The notes below the pieces were generated by a model. The model saw only the letters and a program-made list of their open reading frames with translations. It searched no databases and was not told the origin of the DNA. From Phytoactinopolyspora mesophila (GTDB taxonomy: Bacteria > Actinomycetota > Actinomycetes > Jiangellales > Jiangellaceae), in NCBI RefSeq assembly GCF_010122465.1, contig NZ_WLZY01000002.1:769983-833982 (forward strand): 64,000 bases of DNA, read 5' to 3'. This document shows positions 43,394-56,752 of the stretch, piece after piece; position 1 is the first letter of the stretch; every line of letters begins with the position of its first letter. The translations under genes were made by a program, and so were the position numbers.

Positions 43394-43450
43394 TCGTCAG
43401 TACGTTGCGGTTGCAGGATGACAACCACAACGTACTGACGATCACCCGAT
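43385..43450. repeat. Family A inverted repeat, copy 3 (66 bp)
   Basis: ATCGGGTGATCGTCAGTACG at 43385 is complementary to 43431-43450, and pairing continues inward through TTGCGGTTG/CAACCACAA with one mismatch. The stop codon TGA of the PPOX gene (43391-43393) lies within the left arm. It separates the PPOX gene from the convergent phosphotransferase gene. Confidence 0.94.
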
Positions 43451-43497
43451 GGGGATGCGGACGTCGGGGCGTGCAGCCGTCGTAACGGCCCGGGACG

Positions 43498-44466
43498 CTA
43501 GTTCCAGCCGGTGCGGCGGCGGACCCACTCCAGTGTGGTGACGTGCTTGGCCCGCTGGAAGGAACGCACCGTCGGCAGGCCCTGGGGCGCCGGGCGACGG
43601 GAGTGCAACGCGAAATAGCCGCACAGGCCGGCGATGAATGCGGTGATGTGATCGGGGGCGACGTCTGTCAACAGGGGATGCTCAGCCACGATGGGGTCGG
43701 GGTCGATCCCGTGATTGGCAGCGTCGAGCAAGAGCATGACGGAGTCGATCCAGACGGCGCCACGGCACGCCCACGGCCAGTCGACAAACCACGCCCGCGC
43801 GGCGTCGAACAGGACATTGTCGGCTCGGATATCGAGGTGAACCAGAGTGTCGCCGTCGAGATGGTCGAGGGCGGAGGCGGCCAGGTCGGCGAGCCGGTCG
43901 AGGTGGCGTCGCTCCCAGGGGTCGAGATCGGCCGGCGGCGCACTCGCAAGCTCGCGATAGCACAGCATGTCCGCGCGTAGTTCGTCGCTGGCCTTGGCGA
44001 CGTCGTCGATCGGGCACGGCGTCAGCGCGCGGGACATGTCCGCCAAGGCATCCAGGACCAGCCGGAGTTCGTCGCTGGTCCACGGTTGCTGAGGTGGCGA
44101 CCCGGGGACCTCATCGAAGATCAACGCGACCCACTCGCCGTCGTCGTAACTGCCGCGCATCGCCGGCGCCGGCACTCGAGCCGGCAACTGGCGCATCACG
44201 TTTGCTTCGGTTCGGTAGATGCCGGGCGTGTGTGGATTCACTGCCTGGCCAGCGGCTTTGACGAAGGCACGACGGCCGTCCGTGCAGCGCACCCTCGCGG
44301 CCATGCCGGGGGAGAAGCCTCCGCGCTGGTTCTCTGCGGTGACGACGGCGGAGCCGAGCAGGTCTTCGATACCGGCCCGGACCTGGACCGGAAGATCAAC
44401 CCACTCCAAGCGGGTGTTGTTGTCGAACGCCAGCTCCTGCCCGGCAGCCGTACCTGGGGATTCCAT
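43498..44466 (-). CDS. Aminoglycoside-phosphotransferase-like kinase
   Basis: 322 residues from ATG 44466; no ribosome binding site of note precedes it, so a different start is possible. It has the APH/ChoK fold: RRAFVKAAGQAVN includes the ATP-binding lysine, LVHLDIRADNVLFD the catalytic Brenner motif (HLDxRxDN) and FVDWPWACRG the metal-binding Asp. Members phosphorylate antibiotics, sugars or other small molecules, and many are not resistance enzymes. It is divergent from argC; the 189 bases between contain a Family J inverted repeat and the arginine operator. Confidence 0.8.
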   Translation of the reverse strand: MESPGTAAGQELAFDNNTRLEWVDLPVQVRAGIEDLLGSAVVTAENQRGGFSPGMAARVRCTDGRRAFVKAAGQAVNPHTPGIYRTEANVMRQLPARVPAPAMRGSYDDGEWVALIFDEVPGSPPQQPWTSDELRLVLDALADMSRALTPCPIDDVAKASDELRADMLCYRELASAPPADLDPWERRHLDRLADLAASALDHLDGDTLVHLDIRADNVLFDAARAWFVDWPWACRGAVWIDSVMLLLDAANHGIDPDPIVAEHPLLTDVAPDHITAFIAGLCGYFALHSRRPAPQGLPTVRSFQRAKHVTTLEWVRRRTGWN

Positions 44467-44519
44467 CAGCCCATGGTGGCCATTTCGCGCCAGAGCGGAC
44501 AACTCATTTGTTTTCCGCG

Positions 44520-44587
44520 ACTTCAATACCGCCAGGTTGACTTCGCGGCTGTTCCAGACCGTTGAAGCCACCTGGCGGTATTGAAGT
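44520..44587. repeat. Family J inverted repeat with perfect 18-bp arms
   Basis: ACTTCAATACCGCCAGGT (44520-44537) is perfectly complementary to 44570-44587. The 32-base loop is not palindromic. It sits between two divergent genes, so it cannot serve as a terminator for either. Confidence 0.95.
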
Positions 44588-44619
44588 GCGGGCGCGAACC
44601 CCCTCCGACCGATACGGAC

Positions 44620-44658
44620 TTGCATGGCCATGCATTGCGGTGCATACTCATGAATATG
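44620..44658 (+). promoter_or_regulatory. argC promoter with overlapping ARG-box-like half-sites phased at 10 bp
   Basis: TTGCAT at 44620-44625 and CATACT at 44643-44648 are 17 bases apart, a good promoter with the ATG at 44656 about seven bases after the -10 box, so the mRNA would be leaderless. TGCAT occurs at 44621, 44631 and 44641 and TGAAT at 44651, exactly 10 bp apart, on one face of the helix. TGCAT/ATGCA and TGAAT/ATTCA are known half-site forms of arginine-repressor boxes. ArgR is encoded in the operon itself. Confidence 0.6.
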
Positions 44659-45702
44659 GTCACGACGGTCGCGGTAGCAGGTGCCAGCGGGTATGCGGGC
44701 GGGGAACTGCTGCGCCTGCTGTCCAACCATCCCGAGTTCGAGGTGGGCGCGGTCACCGCGCACTCGAGCGCGGGGGACAAGCTCGGGCGGCACCACCCGA
44801 ACCTGATCGGGCTGGCCGGTCGAACCCTTCAGCCGACGACGCCCGACGTCCTGGACGGGCATGACGCCGTGGCTCTCGCGCTCCCACACGGAGCGAGCGC
44901 GGAGATCGCGGCAGCCATGTCGGAGAACACGCTCGTCGTCGACTGCGGAGCCGACCACCGGCTGACCGATCCGGATGCCTGGAAACAGTTCTACGGCACC
45001 GAACACGCCGGCAGCTGGCCTTACGGGCTGCCAGAGCTGGTCCACGCCGACGGCTCCAAGCAGCGCGAGCGCCTGGCGAACGCGCGGCGCATCGCGGTGC
45101 CGGGCTGCAACGTCACCGCCGTCACCCTAGCCATGGCCCCCGGGCTCGCCGCGGGCGTGATCGCGCCCACCGACATCGTGGCCGTGCTGGCCAACGGCCC
45201 GTCGGGCGCCGGGAAGTCACTCAAGACGCAGTTGCTTGCCAGTGAGATCCTGGGCGCCGCTAGCCCCTACGCGGTCGGCGGCGGACACCGGCACATCCCG
45301 GAGATCGAGCAGAACCTGGCGCTGGCCGCCGGCGCGCCGATCAGCCTTTCGTTCACCCCCACGCTCGTGCCGATGAGCCGGGGCATCCTCGCCACCGTCA
45401 CCGCCAAGCTCAACAACGGCGTGACCAGCTCCGATGCCCGTAGCGCCTGGGGCAAGGCCTACGCTGACGAGCCGTTCGTCCACCTGCTCCCCGAAGGCCA
45501 GTGGCCGACGACGGCCGCAACCGTCGGCGCCAATACCGCGCACATCCAAGTGACGGTCGACGAACGGGCCGGGCGGCTGGTCGCGGTCGCGGCCATCGAC
45601 AACCTCACCAAGGGCACCGCCGGGGCGGCGGTTCAGTGCATGAACCTGGCCCTCGGCCGGCCCGAGACGCTCGGCCTGCCCACCACCGGGGTGGCCCCAT
45701 GA
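44656..45702 (+). CDS. argC: N-acetyl-gamma-glutamyl-phosphate reductase
   Basis: 348 residues from ATG 44656 (an alternative ATG is at 44650, inside the operator). Rossmann motif [15 protein letters not shown] near residue 6, the catalytic region [13 protein letters not shown] with the active-site cysteine near 150, [13 protein letters not shown] and [18 protein letters not shown] are all present. It reduces N-acetylglutamyl phosphate to the semialdehyde with NADPH, step three of arginine synthesis. First gene of the operon argC-J-B-D-F-R-G-H. A Family E repeat separates it from argJ. Confidence 0.96.
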   Translation: MVTTVAVAGASGYAGGELLRLLSNHPEFEVGAVTAHSSAGDKLGRHHPNLIGLAGRTLQPTTPDVLDGHDAVALALPHGASAEIAAAMSENTLVVDCGADHRLTDPDAWKQFYGTEHAGSWPYGLPELVHADGSKQRERLANARRIAVPGCNVTAVTLAMAPGLAAGVIAPTDIVAVLANGPSGAGKSLKTQLLASEILGAASPYAVGGGHRHIPEIEQNLALAAGAPISLSFTPTLVPMSRGILATVTAKLNNGVTSSDARSAWGKAYADEPFVHLLPEGQWPTTAATVGANTAHIQVTVDERAGRLVAVAAIDNLTKGTAGAAVQCMNLALGRPETLGLPTTGVAP

Positions 45703-45734
45703 CCTGGACCAGCGAGTCTGACGGACTTAGTGCG

Positions 45735-45826
45735 CCCGGCAAATGGAGTCTCTCCTCGCTCAGCGGACTCGCTCGTGCCTCGCTCGCCGATGCGCGCCAC
45801 GCCATGGAGAGACTCCATTTGCCGGG
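45735..45826. repeat. Family E inverted repeat, copy 2 (92 bp)
   Basis: Arms of 21 bp (45735-45755 and 45806-45826) with core CCCGGCAAATGGAGTCTCTCC minus one base for quotation length and its complement. It shares TCTCTCCTCG and CCACGCCATGGAGAG with copy 1 (11141-11261) but is 29 bp shorter inside. It interrupts the argC-argJ interval within one operon. Confidence 0.9.
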
Positions 45827-45924
45827 TCGTCTTAGCCAGACCGCCGCGACACGGAAACGACGACGATCCATCACTTTCGTCATCGTGTCCACATCCTCCG
45901 TGTCCGCATAGAAGGAGTCTCCCC

Positions 45925-47082
45925 ATGTCTGTCACCGCAGCAGCCGGTTTCCGGGCCTCCGGTGTCACCGCCGGCCTGAAACCGAGCGGCAAGCCGGACG
46001 TCGCGCTCGTTGTGAACGACGGTCCGCGCCGCGACGCCGCCGCCGTGTTCACGTCCAACCGGTGCAAGGCCAACCCGGTGCTTTGGAGCGAGCGCACCAT
46101 CGCCGACGGCAAGCTGGACGCCGTCGTCCTCAACTCCGGCGGCGCCAACTGCTACAACGGGCCGGAAGGCTTTCAGACCACCCACGCCAGCGCGGAACTC
46201 GTCGCTGAGCTGATCGGCGGCGGCGCCTTCGACGTGGGAGTCTGTTCCACCGGCCTGATCGGGCAGCCGCTGGACCGTCCGCTGCTGGAGGCCGGCATCC
46301 GAGCCGCGCACCAAGCTCTTTCCGACGACGGTGGTCCCGACGCCGCCACCGCCATCATGACCACGGACACCAAACCCAAGCAGGCGGTCAGCGGCGGTGC
46401 CGGCTGGAGCGTCGGCGGCATGGCCAAAGGTGCCGGGATGCTGGCGCCCGGCCTGGCGACGATGCTGGTGGTGATCACGACGGACGCGGTCGCGACCTCC
46501 GGTGCCCTGGATGCCGCGCTGCGTCAGGCCACCAGGACGACGTTCGACCGGCTCGACACCGACGGCTGTATGTCTACCAACGACACCGTGTTCCTCCTGG
46601 CCAGCGGGTCATCAGGGGTGGAACCGAGTGCCGAGGAGCTGGCGGCGGCGGTCAAGGCCGTCTGCGCCGACCTGACTCAACAGCTGTGGACCGACGCCGA
46701 GGGCGCCCACCACGACATCGAGATCGCCGTGGCCGGAGCGGCGAGTGAAGACGATGCCGTGTCCGTCGGCCGGGCGATCGCGCGCAGCAACCTCTTCAAA
46801 GCCGCCGTGTTCGGTAACGATCCGAACTGGGGCCGGGTGCTCGCGGCGATCGGCACCACGGACGCGGTGTTCGAGCCGCAGCACATCGACGTCGCGATCA
46901 ACGGCGTGCAGGTATGCCGGGCTGGCGGCACGAAGGCCGGTGACCCCGCCGACACCGTCGACATGTCGCCACGGCACGCCCGCGTCGAGGTGGACCTCGG
47001 CGCCGGGGCCTCGTCGGCCACACTGCTGACCAGCGATCTCACCCATGACTACGTCCACGAGAATTCGGCCTACTCGACATGA
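45925..47082 (+). CDS. argJ: Glutamate N-acetyltransferase / ornithine acetyltransferase
   Basis: 385 residues from ATG 45925, GAAGGAG upstream. ArgJ recycles the acetyl group from N-acetylornithine to glutamate and, in the bifunctional form, also makes N-acetylglutamate from acetyl-CoA. Self-cleavage occurs before the Thr in [15 protein letters not shown] (about residues 168-182), the family signature, and the C-terminal part has [15 protein letters not shown]. Its end overlaps the argB start by four bases (ATGA at 47079-47082), showing translational coupling. No separate argA is present in the window. Confidence 0.95.
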   Translation: MSVTAAAGFRASGVTAGLKPSGKPDVALVVNDGPRRDAAAVFTSNRCKANPVLWSERTIADGKLDAVVLNSGGANCYNGPEGFQTTHASAELVAELIGGGAFDVGVCSTGLIGQPLDRPLLEAGIRAAHQALSDDGGPDAATAIMTTDTKPKQAVSGGAGWSVGGMAKGAGMLAPGLATMLVVITTDAVATSGALDAALRQATRTTFDRLDTDGCMSTNDTVFLLASGSSGVEPSAEELAAAVKAVCADLTQQLWTDAEGAHHDIEIAVAGAASEDDAVSVGRAIARSNLFKAAVFGNDPNWGRVLAAIGTTDAVFEPQHIDVAINGVQVCRAGGTKAGDPADTVDMSPRHARVEVDLGAGASSATLLTSDLTHDYVHENSAYST

Positions 47083-48022
47083 GCGATATCCCCGACACCC
47101 CCAATAGCGTCCTGCAAAGTGAGGCCTCCAGCGCACCCCTTGCAGGACGCAAGGACCACCACGAGGCGCTGGCCAAGGCGGGCGTGCTCGTGGAGGCGCT
47201 GCCCTGGATGAAGCGGTTCCACGGCAAGATCGTCGTGATCAAGTACGGCGGCAACGCGATGGTCGACGACAAACTCAAGCGCGCCTTCGCCGACGACATC
47301 GTCTTCCTGCGCCTGGCCGGCCTCAAGCCCGTCGTGGTCCACGGCGGGGGGCCACAGATCTCGGCGATGCTGAACAAGCTCGACATCGCCAGCGAGTTCC
47401 GCGGCGGGCTGAGGGTCACGACGCCGGAGGCGATGGACGTCGTGCGGATGGTGCTGTTCGGCCAGGTGGGGCGGGAGCTTGTCGGCCTGGTGAACGCCCA
47501 CGGCCCGTTCGCGGTCGGCCTGTCCGGCGAGGACGCAGGCCTGTTCACCGCCGAACGCCAGCCCGCCGTCATCGACGGGGAAGAGGTGGACATCGGCCTC
47601 GTCGGCGACGTCGCCAAGGTGAACGCCGACGCCGTCAACGACCTGATCGACGCCGGGCGCATCCCCGTTGTCTCGTCGATCGCGCCTGACGTCGACGGCG
47701 TGGTGCACAACGTCAACGCCGATACCGCCGCCGCGGCCCTGGCCGTAGCCCTGGGAGCGGAGAAGCTCGTCGTCCTGACCGACGTCGAAGGCCTGTACCG
47801 CGATTGGCCGAACAGCACGGACATCATCAAGGAGATGACCGACGCCGAGCTGGCCGAACTTGTGCCCAGTCTTGACTCGGGCATGGTGCCGAAGATGCGT
47901 GCTTGCCTGCGCGCGGTCCAGGGCGGGGTGCCGGAGGCCACCGTCATCGACGGGCGCCAGCCCAACTCGCTGCTGCTCGAGGTCTTCACCGACGAAGGAG
48001 TGGGAACCATGGTGGTGCCGTC

Positions 48023-48026
<4 letters not shown>
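47079..48026 (+). CDS. argB: Acetylglutamate kinase with repeat-derived N-terminal extension
   Basis: 315 residues. It phosphorylates N-acetylglutamate, the second pathway step, and in many bacteria is feedback-inhibited by arginine. Conserved motifs [22 protein letters not shown] and [10 protein letters not shown] are intact, with the conserved core beginning near residue 28 ([20 protein letters not shown]). The first 27 residues are unlike the family and residues ~10-25 are encoded by a copy of the 44-bp Family D element (47107-47150). The ATG overlaps the argJ stop, and the end overlaps the argD start (ATGA at 48023). The extension is likely tolerated, not functional. Confidence 0.95.
47107..47150. 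repeat. Family D 44-bp element, copy D5, inside the argB coding sequence
   Basis: GCGTCCTGC at 47107-47115 and GCAGGACGC at 47142-47150, interior AAAGTGAGGCCTCC. It lies 28 bases after the argB start codon and is read through in frame. Confidence 0.94.
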
Positions 48027-50968
<2,942 letters not shown>

Positions 50969-50989
50969 TCATCCTCATAGGAGCCCACC

Positions 50990-52198
50990 ATGTCTGCCAC
51001 ATCCGAGCGGATCGTTCTCGCATACTCCGGAGGTCTCGACACCTCCGTCGCCATCGGCTGGATCGCCGAGGCCACTGGCGCGGAGGTGATCGCCGTCGCC
51101 GTCGATGTCGGCCAGGGCGGCGAAGACCTCGACACCATCCGCAAACGGGCGATGGCCTGTGGCGCGGTCGAGGCCTACGTCGCCGACGCTCGCGACGAGT
51201 TCGCCGATGAGTACTGCCTGCCGGCGCTCAAGGCGAACGCCCTGTACATGGACCGCTACCCGCTGGTGTCCGCGTTGTCCCGGCCGGTGATCGTCAAGCA
51301 TCTGGTGGAGGCAGCGCGCCTGCACGGAGCGACAACGGTCGGGCACGGCTGCACCGGCAAGGGCAACGACCAGGTGCGTTTCGAGGTCGGCATCACCGCG
51401 CTCGCTCCGGACCTGAAATGCATCGCGCCGGTGCGTGATCTCGCGCTGACCCGCGACAAGGCGATCGAGTACGCCGAGAAGCACGAGCTGCCGATCGAGA
51501 CCACCAAGACGAACCCGTTCTCGATCGACCAGAACGTGTGGGGCCGCGCCGTCGAGACCGGCTTCCTCGAGGACATCTGGAATCCGCCGACGGAAGCGGT
51601 GTACAGCTATACGGCCAACCCGGCGACGCCGCGCGATCCCGACGAGGTCGTCATCACCTTCGACGCCGGCCGCCCGGTCGCCATCGACGGCGAGACCGTC
51701 ACCATGCTGCAGGCGATCGAACTGCTCAACCAGCGGGCCGGCGCTCAGGGCGTCGGTCGGCTGGACATGGTGGAGGACCGGCTGGTGGGGATCAAGAGCC
51801 GCGAGGTCTACGAGGCGCCGGGTGCGCTCGCGCTGATCACCGCGCACCAGGAGCTGGAGAACGTCACCGTCGAGCGGGAGCTGGCGCGGTTCAAGCGGAC
51901 CGTCGACCAGCGGTGGGGCGAGCTCGTGTATGACGGGCAGTGGTCGTCGCCGCTGAAGAAGGCGCTGGACGGGTTCATCGATGAGGCCAACGCGCATGTG
52001 TCCGGCGAGGTCCGGATGACGCTTCACGGCGGCCGCGCCGTCGTCACGGGGCGGCGCTCCGAGCAGAGCTTGTACGATTTCGGGCTGGCCACCTACGACA
52101 CCGGCGACACGTTCGACCAGTCCCACGCCAAGGGGTTCATCGAGCTGTTCGGCATGTCGACTAAGCTCGCCGCCGTTCGCGACCAGAAGCACGCCTAA
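50990..52198 (+). CDS. argG: Argininosuccinate synthase
   Basis: 402 residues from ATG 50990 (AGGAG nine bases upstream). The ATP-pyrophosphatase P-loop [12 protein letters not shown] is at residues ~12-23, with [14 protein letters not shown], and the C-terminal tetramerisation helix is complete. It joins citrulline and aspartate using ATP. Between argR and argH in the operon; a complex Family H repeat follows its TAA stop before argH. Confidence 0.97.
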   Translation: MSATSERIVLAYSGGLDTSVAIGWIAEATGAEVIAVAVDVGQGGEDLDTIRKRAMACGAVEAYVADARDEFADEYCLPALKANALYMDRYPLVSALSRPVIVKHLVEAARLHGATTVGHGCTGKGNDQVRFEVGITALAPDLKCIAPVRDLALTRDKAIEYAEKHELPIETTKTNPFSIDQNVWGRAVETGFLEDIWNPPTEAVYSYTANPATPRDPDEVVITFDAGRPVAIDGETVTMLQAIELLNQRAGAQGVGRLDMVEDRLVGIKSREVYEAPGALALITAHQELENVTVERELARFKRTVDQRWGELVYDGQWSSPLKKALDGFIDEANAHVSGEVRMTLHGGRAVVTGRRSEQSLYDFGLATYDTGDTFDQSHAKGFIELFGMSTKLAAVRDQKHA

Positions 52199-52201
52199 GC
52201 C

Positions 52202-53814
<1,613 letters not shown>

Positions 53815-53825
<11 letters not shown>

Positions 53826-55329
53826 AACGGAGAGCGCACGATCGGCACGCGCCGTACAGATCAGCGGTGCGGGACCGAGCCTGCTGCCGTATCTGAGCTG
53901 GCTGCTGCTCTCCGTCGTGGTAGGTGTGGCGCTGGCGGCGCCGTTGTTACTCCTGGCCCAGGACGGTCGCGACGACGTCAGCCTGGTTGCCGCCCTGTGG
54001 CAGCCGGAGCGGCGGCCGCTGGCGATCGGCGCACTGGTGGCTGTCTCCCTCACGGTCGTGGTGCTGATTGGCTTTATGCGGGCGTTGCCGCGCGCGTTGA
54101 CCCGTCACGAGATCGTCGTCGACGACGGCGGCCTGGAGATCGCGGCGCGGCCTAAGTGGTGGTACCGGGGTAAGGCCGCACACATCGGGTGGGACGACGT
54201 ACAGGTCGTCAGCGCCGAGTCCATCGGACTGCCCGACGGCAGCGACACGGGCCGCCTCGCCAGGCGTGCACTGCACTTTTATCTGCACCGTGTCATCCCG
54301 GGGTTGCCGGCGTTCGCCGGGCTCGAAGCGGTCGACGAGGCAGACGTCCACATCGAGGGGGTGCGTGTCCCGTCGTACCGGCTGCGCATCGGAGATCTGA
54401 CGCCATACGCGCACGACGAAGTGCACCAGCTCGCAACAGCCATCGACGCGGTACGCCCGGACCTGTTCTACACCGGGACCCGGGCGGCTCAGTGGTACAC
54501 GCCCACGGAACACCTGGCACCTGGAGCCCGGCTCTGGCGGTCGGCGTCGCCGTCGGCCCCGTCGCCGCACCCGAGCGACTCGCCCGGGCCGGGCCTGGAC
54601 GGGCGGGTGCCGGACATCCAGCGACCGGCCGGTGCCGTCTGGTTGAACTACGGTCACCCGCACTGGGAGATCGCCGGTGGGGTGGTGGTGCTGGCCGGAG
54701 TTCTGGCGGGGTCGATCTACCTGGTGAACAACCCGTTCGGCTGGGACAACGTGCCGGCCGCGCTTCTGGCCCTGGTGGTGATCGTGCCGCTGTTCTTCTG
54801 CTGTCTGGTGCTGCCCGCGGTGCTGTGGCTGTATCCGCGTCTGACGGCCGCCGTCGGAATCCGGGTGGCGTTCGACGGGCTGGTCATCGTCCGCAAACGC
54901 CGGTGGCGCTGGGCGGCAACCGTGTCCACCACGGTGCCGTGGAACCAGATACAGGCGATCGTGACCCGCGGCGGCCGCACCGCCACCGACCCGGTGGGTG
55001 CGAAGCAGCGGTTCGTCGACCTGTATCTGCATCCCGGGCTGGACGAGGCGTACGACGTTCCAGGCGTGGGCCTCGATCTCACGGTGTCGCAGCCGCGGGA
55101 GCCGGACTCGGCCGGCACTGCCCAGTTGGTCACGTTCCCGGCCGTCCGGGTGCGACTACCGTACCGGCACGACCGGGAAGCAGCCGGGCGCCAGCGCTGG
55201 GAAGAGGCGGTGCGGCGCGGGCCGGAGACCTTGACGTCGCCGCGGCATCAGCTCCGGCCTGCGCTGCTCGCGTTTCGCCCGCAGCTGTGTCACGGCTTCG
55301 AGGACCTGTGGAGCGGCCTGCCTCGTTGA
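53815..55329 (+). CDS. Multi-pass membrane protein of unknown function with repeated soluble domain
   Basis: About 504 residues if started at GTG 53815; there is no ribosome binding site and the start codon lies in the D6 element, so the start is uncertain. Two transmembrane pairs (residues ~20-80 and ~285-345) each precede a soluble region of ~150 residues (RHEIVVDDGGLEIAARPKWW... and VRVAFDGLVIVRKRRWRW...) that look like two related PH-like beta domains facing the cytoplasm. The duplicated arrangement is the only evidence for a domain name, so the function remains unknown. No neighbour suggests a role. Confidence 0.65.
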
Positions 55330-55370
55330 TGCCGTGCCCGTTGTCGCTTTCCGGGGGACGACGTCCTTGT

Positions 55371-55471
55371 CCGGCCTGGGCGTGTACATGGCACGCTGTA
55401 GACAGGCTGGGTAACCGGTATCTCGGCTACCACAGCGTGTTCTCAGCGTGCCATGTACACGCCCAGACCGG
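55371..55471. repeat. Family I inverted repeat with perfect 23-bp arms (101 bp)
   Basis: 55376-55398 (start CTGGGCGTGTACATGGCACG) and 55444-55466 are perfect complements; one mismatch further out, CCGG continues to 55371 and 55471. A second small inverted copy of CACGCTGT/ACAGCGTG lies inside. It separates two convergent genes. Confidence 0.95.
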
Positions 55472-55502
55472 ATCGGTCAGCGCGGTAGCGCCGTCGGCGC
55501 GA

Positions 55503-55880
55503 TCAGCCGGCCTCTCTGCCAGTCGGCTGCCACAACTGGATGGGGTTGCCCTCGGGGTCGGCCAGTTCGGCGAAACGGCCGTTCGGGTACTCCTCCTCAT
55601 GCAACGTGACCTCGATATCCGCCGCACGCAGCTGCGCCACCATCGCATCCAGGTCAGCGACCCGGAAGTTGAGTGACCACTGCTGTCCGTCCCGCCCGAA
55701 ATGCGGAGAGTCGGCCCCCATCGGCGCAAACACCGTGGGCCCTGCCTCCTGCCGCCACGGGTCGTCGTCGTAGGTCTGCGGTGGTTGACGCACGCCGAGG
55801 TGCTCGGCGTACCAACGGCTCAACGATTCAGGGTTGCGGGCGCGGAAGAAGACGCCGCCGATTCCTGTGACAGTTTCCAT
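55503..55880 (-). CDS. VOC/glyoxalase-fold protein
   Basis: 125 residues from ATG 55880. Typical VOC (vicinal oxygen chelate) sequence: GIGGVFFRARNPESLSRWYAEHLG at the start, SLNFRVADLDAMVAQLRAADIEV in the middle (given by position: about residues 70-92) and ADPEGNPIQLWQP at the end. Members include glyoxalases, dioxygenases and antibiotic-binding proteins; the metal ligands cannot be assigned here. No operon partner; a Family D element lies upstream. Confidence 0.82.
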   Translation of the reverse strand: METVTGIGGVFFRARNPESLSRWYAEHLGVRQPPQTYDDDPWRQEAGPTVFAPMGADSPHFGRDGQQWSLNFRVADLDAMVAQLRAADIEVTLHEEEYPNGRFAELADPEGNPIQLWQPTGREAG

Positions 55881-55959
55881 GGTCGTGCAGTGTTTCAGCA
55901 CTTCCGTCCGGGCGCCAGGGGTGGTGCAGTGTCCCGTCCGGCACGGAAGGCCACCGCCT

Positions 55960-56003
55960 GCGTCCTGCGGATTGAGGGCTCTGGCGCTCGCGGTGCAGGA
56001 CGC
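55960..56003. repeat. Family D 44-bp element, copy D7
   Basis: GCGTCCTGC at 55960-55968, GCAGGACGC at 55995-56003, interior GGATTGAGGGCTCTGGCGCT. Lies between the VOC and methyltransferase genes, which are both on the minus strand. Confidence 0.93.
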
Positions 56004-56020
56004 TAGAGAGGCGCCCGCCT

Positions 56021-56683
56021 TCACCGCACGCGCAGTGCCGCCATGATGCCGTCGCGGATTGGCACGATGCTGGCGACATACCGCTCGTCCTCGGCGACGA
56101 GGCGATTGTGTTCCTGGATCTTCGCCGTCCAGCCGCGGGTCCACGCTGGCAGCTCATCGCGATCCGTGCCGGTGGCGACATGGCCGTGCCAGAGCACGTT
56201 GTCGCACAACCACAACCCGCCGACGCGGATCCGCTCCCGCGCGGCGAGCCAGCAGTCGGGGTAGCCGTCCTTGTCGACGTCGCAGTACACGACGTCGAAT
56301 TCGCCGTCCTCGGCGGCGAAGCCTTCCAACGCGTCGCCCACCCTGTAACGGACCCGGTCCCAGAGCCCGGCTTGGCTCAGGTAGTCCTCGGCCCGCCTGG
56401 CGTTGCCGGCGTCGCCCTCAGTGCACACGACGGATCCCGACGGCCCGACGGCCCGAGCGAACCAGTACGCCGAATACCCATACCCCGAGCCGAGCTCCAT
56501 CACCCGGCGAGCGCCGATCGACCGGGCAGCCATCTCGAGATAGCGGCCGGATGCCCGCCCTACGATCGGGAAGCCATTCTCGTCGGCCAGAGCCTCCATC
56601 TGGGTCAGCACGTCGTCGTCGTGTTCGGTTTCTGCCAAGCCAGTGAGGTAGTCCTCTACCCCGTCATCCATCCAACGACTCAT
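56021..56683 (-). CDS. Class I SAM-dependent O-methyltransferase
   Basis: 220 residues from ATG 56683. The cofactor motif VMELGSGYGYSAYWFA (about 68-83), VVCTEGDA as the acidic end of beta-2 and FDVVYCDVDKDGYPDCWLAA with the metal-binding Asp pair match the catechol/caffeoyl-CoA O-methyltransferase group. Target molecule unknown. TACGGT six bases before the ATG may be a -10 box of a leaderless transcript. Divergent from dinB2 with 69 bases between starts. Confidence 0.87.
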   Translation of the reverse strand: MSRWMDDGVEDYLTGLAETEHDDDVLTQMEALADENGFPIVGRASGRYLEMAARSIGARRVMELGSGYGYSAYWFARAVGPSGSVVCTEGDAGNARRAEDYLSQAGLWDRVRYRVGDALEGFAAEDGEFDVVYCDVDKDGYPDCWLAARERIRVGGLWLCDNVLWHGHVATGTDRDELPAWTRGWTAKIQEHNRLVAEDERYVASIVPIRDGIMAALRVR

Positions 56684-56741
56684 GAATGCACCGTAGCGGC
56701 CCCGAGGTGCCGGGCTGCCTAGAACTCCCGCGCGAGCGCGG

Positions 56742-56747
56742 CACAAT
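56742..56747 (+). promoter_or_regulatory. Weak -10 box (CACAAT) five bases before the DinB gene
   Basis: CACAAT followed by GAACC and the ATG at 56753. No ribosome binding site is seen. Consistent with a leaderless transcript, but the box is imperfect and no LexA-type operator is visible. Confidence 0.3.
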
Positions 56748-56752
56748 GAACC

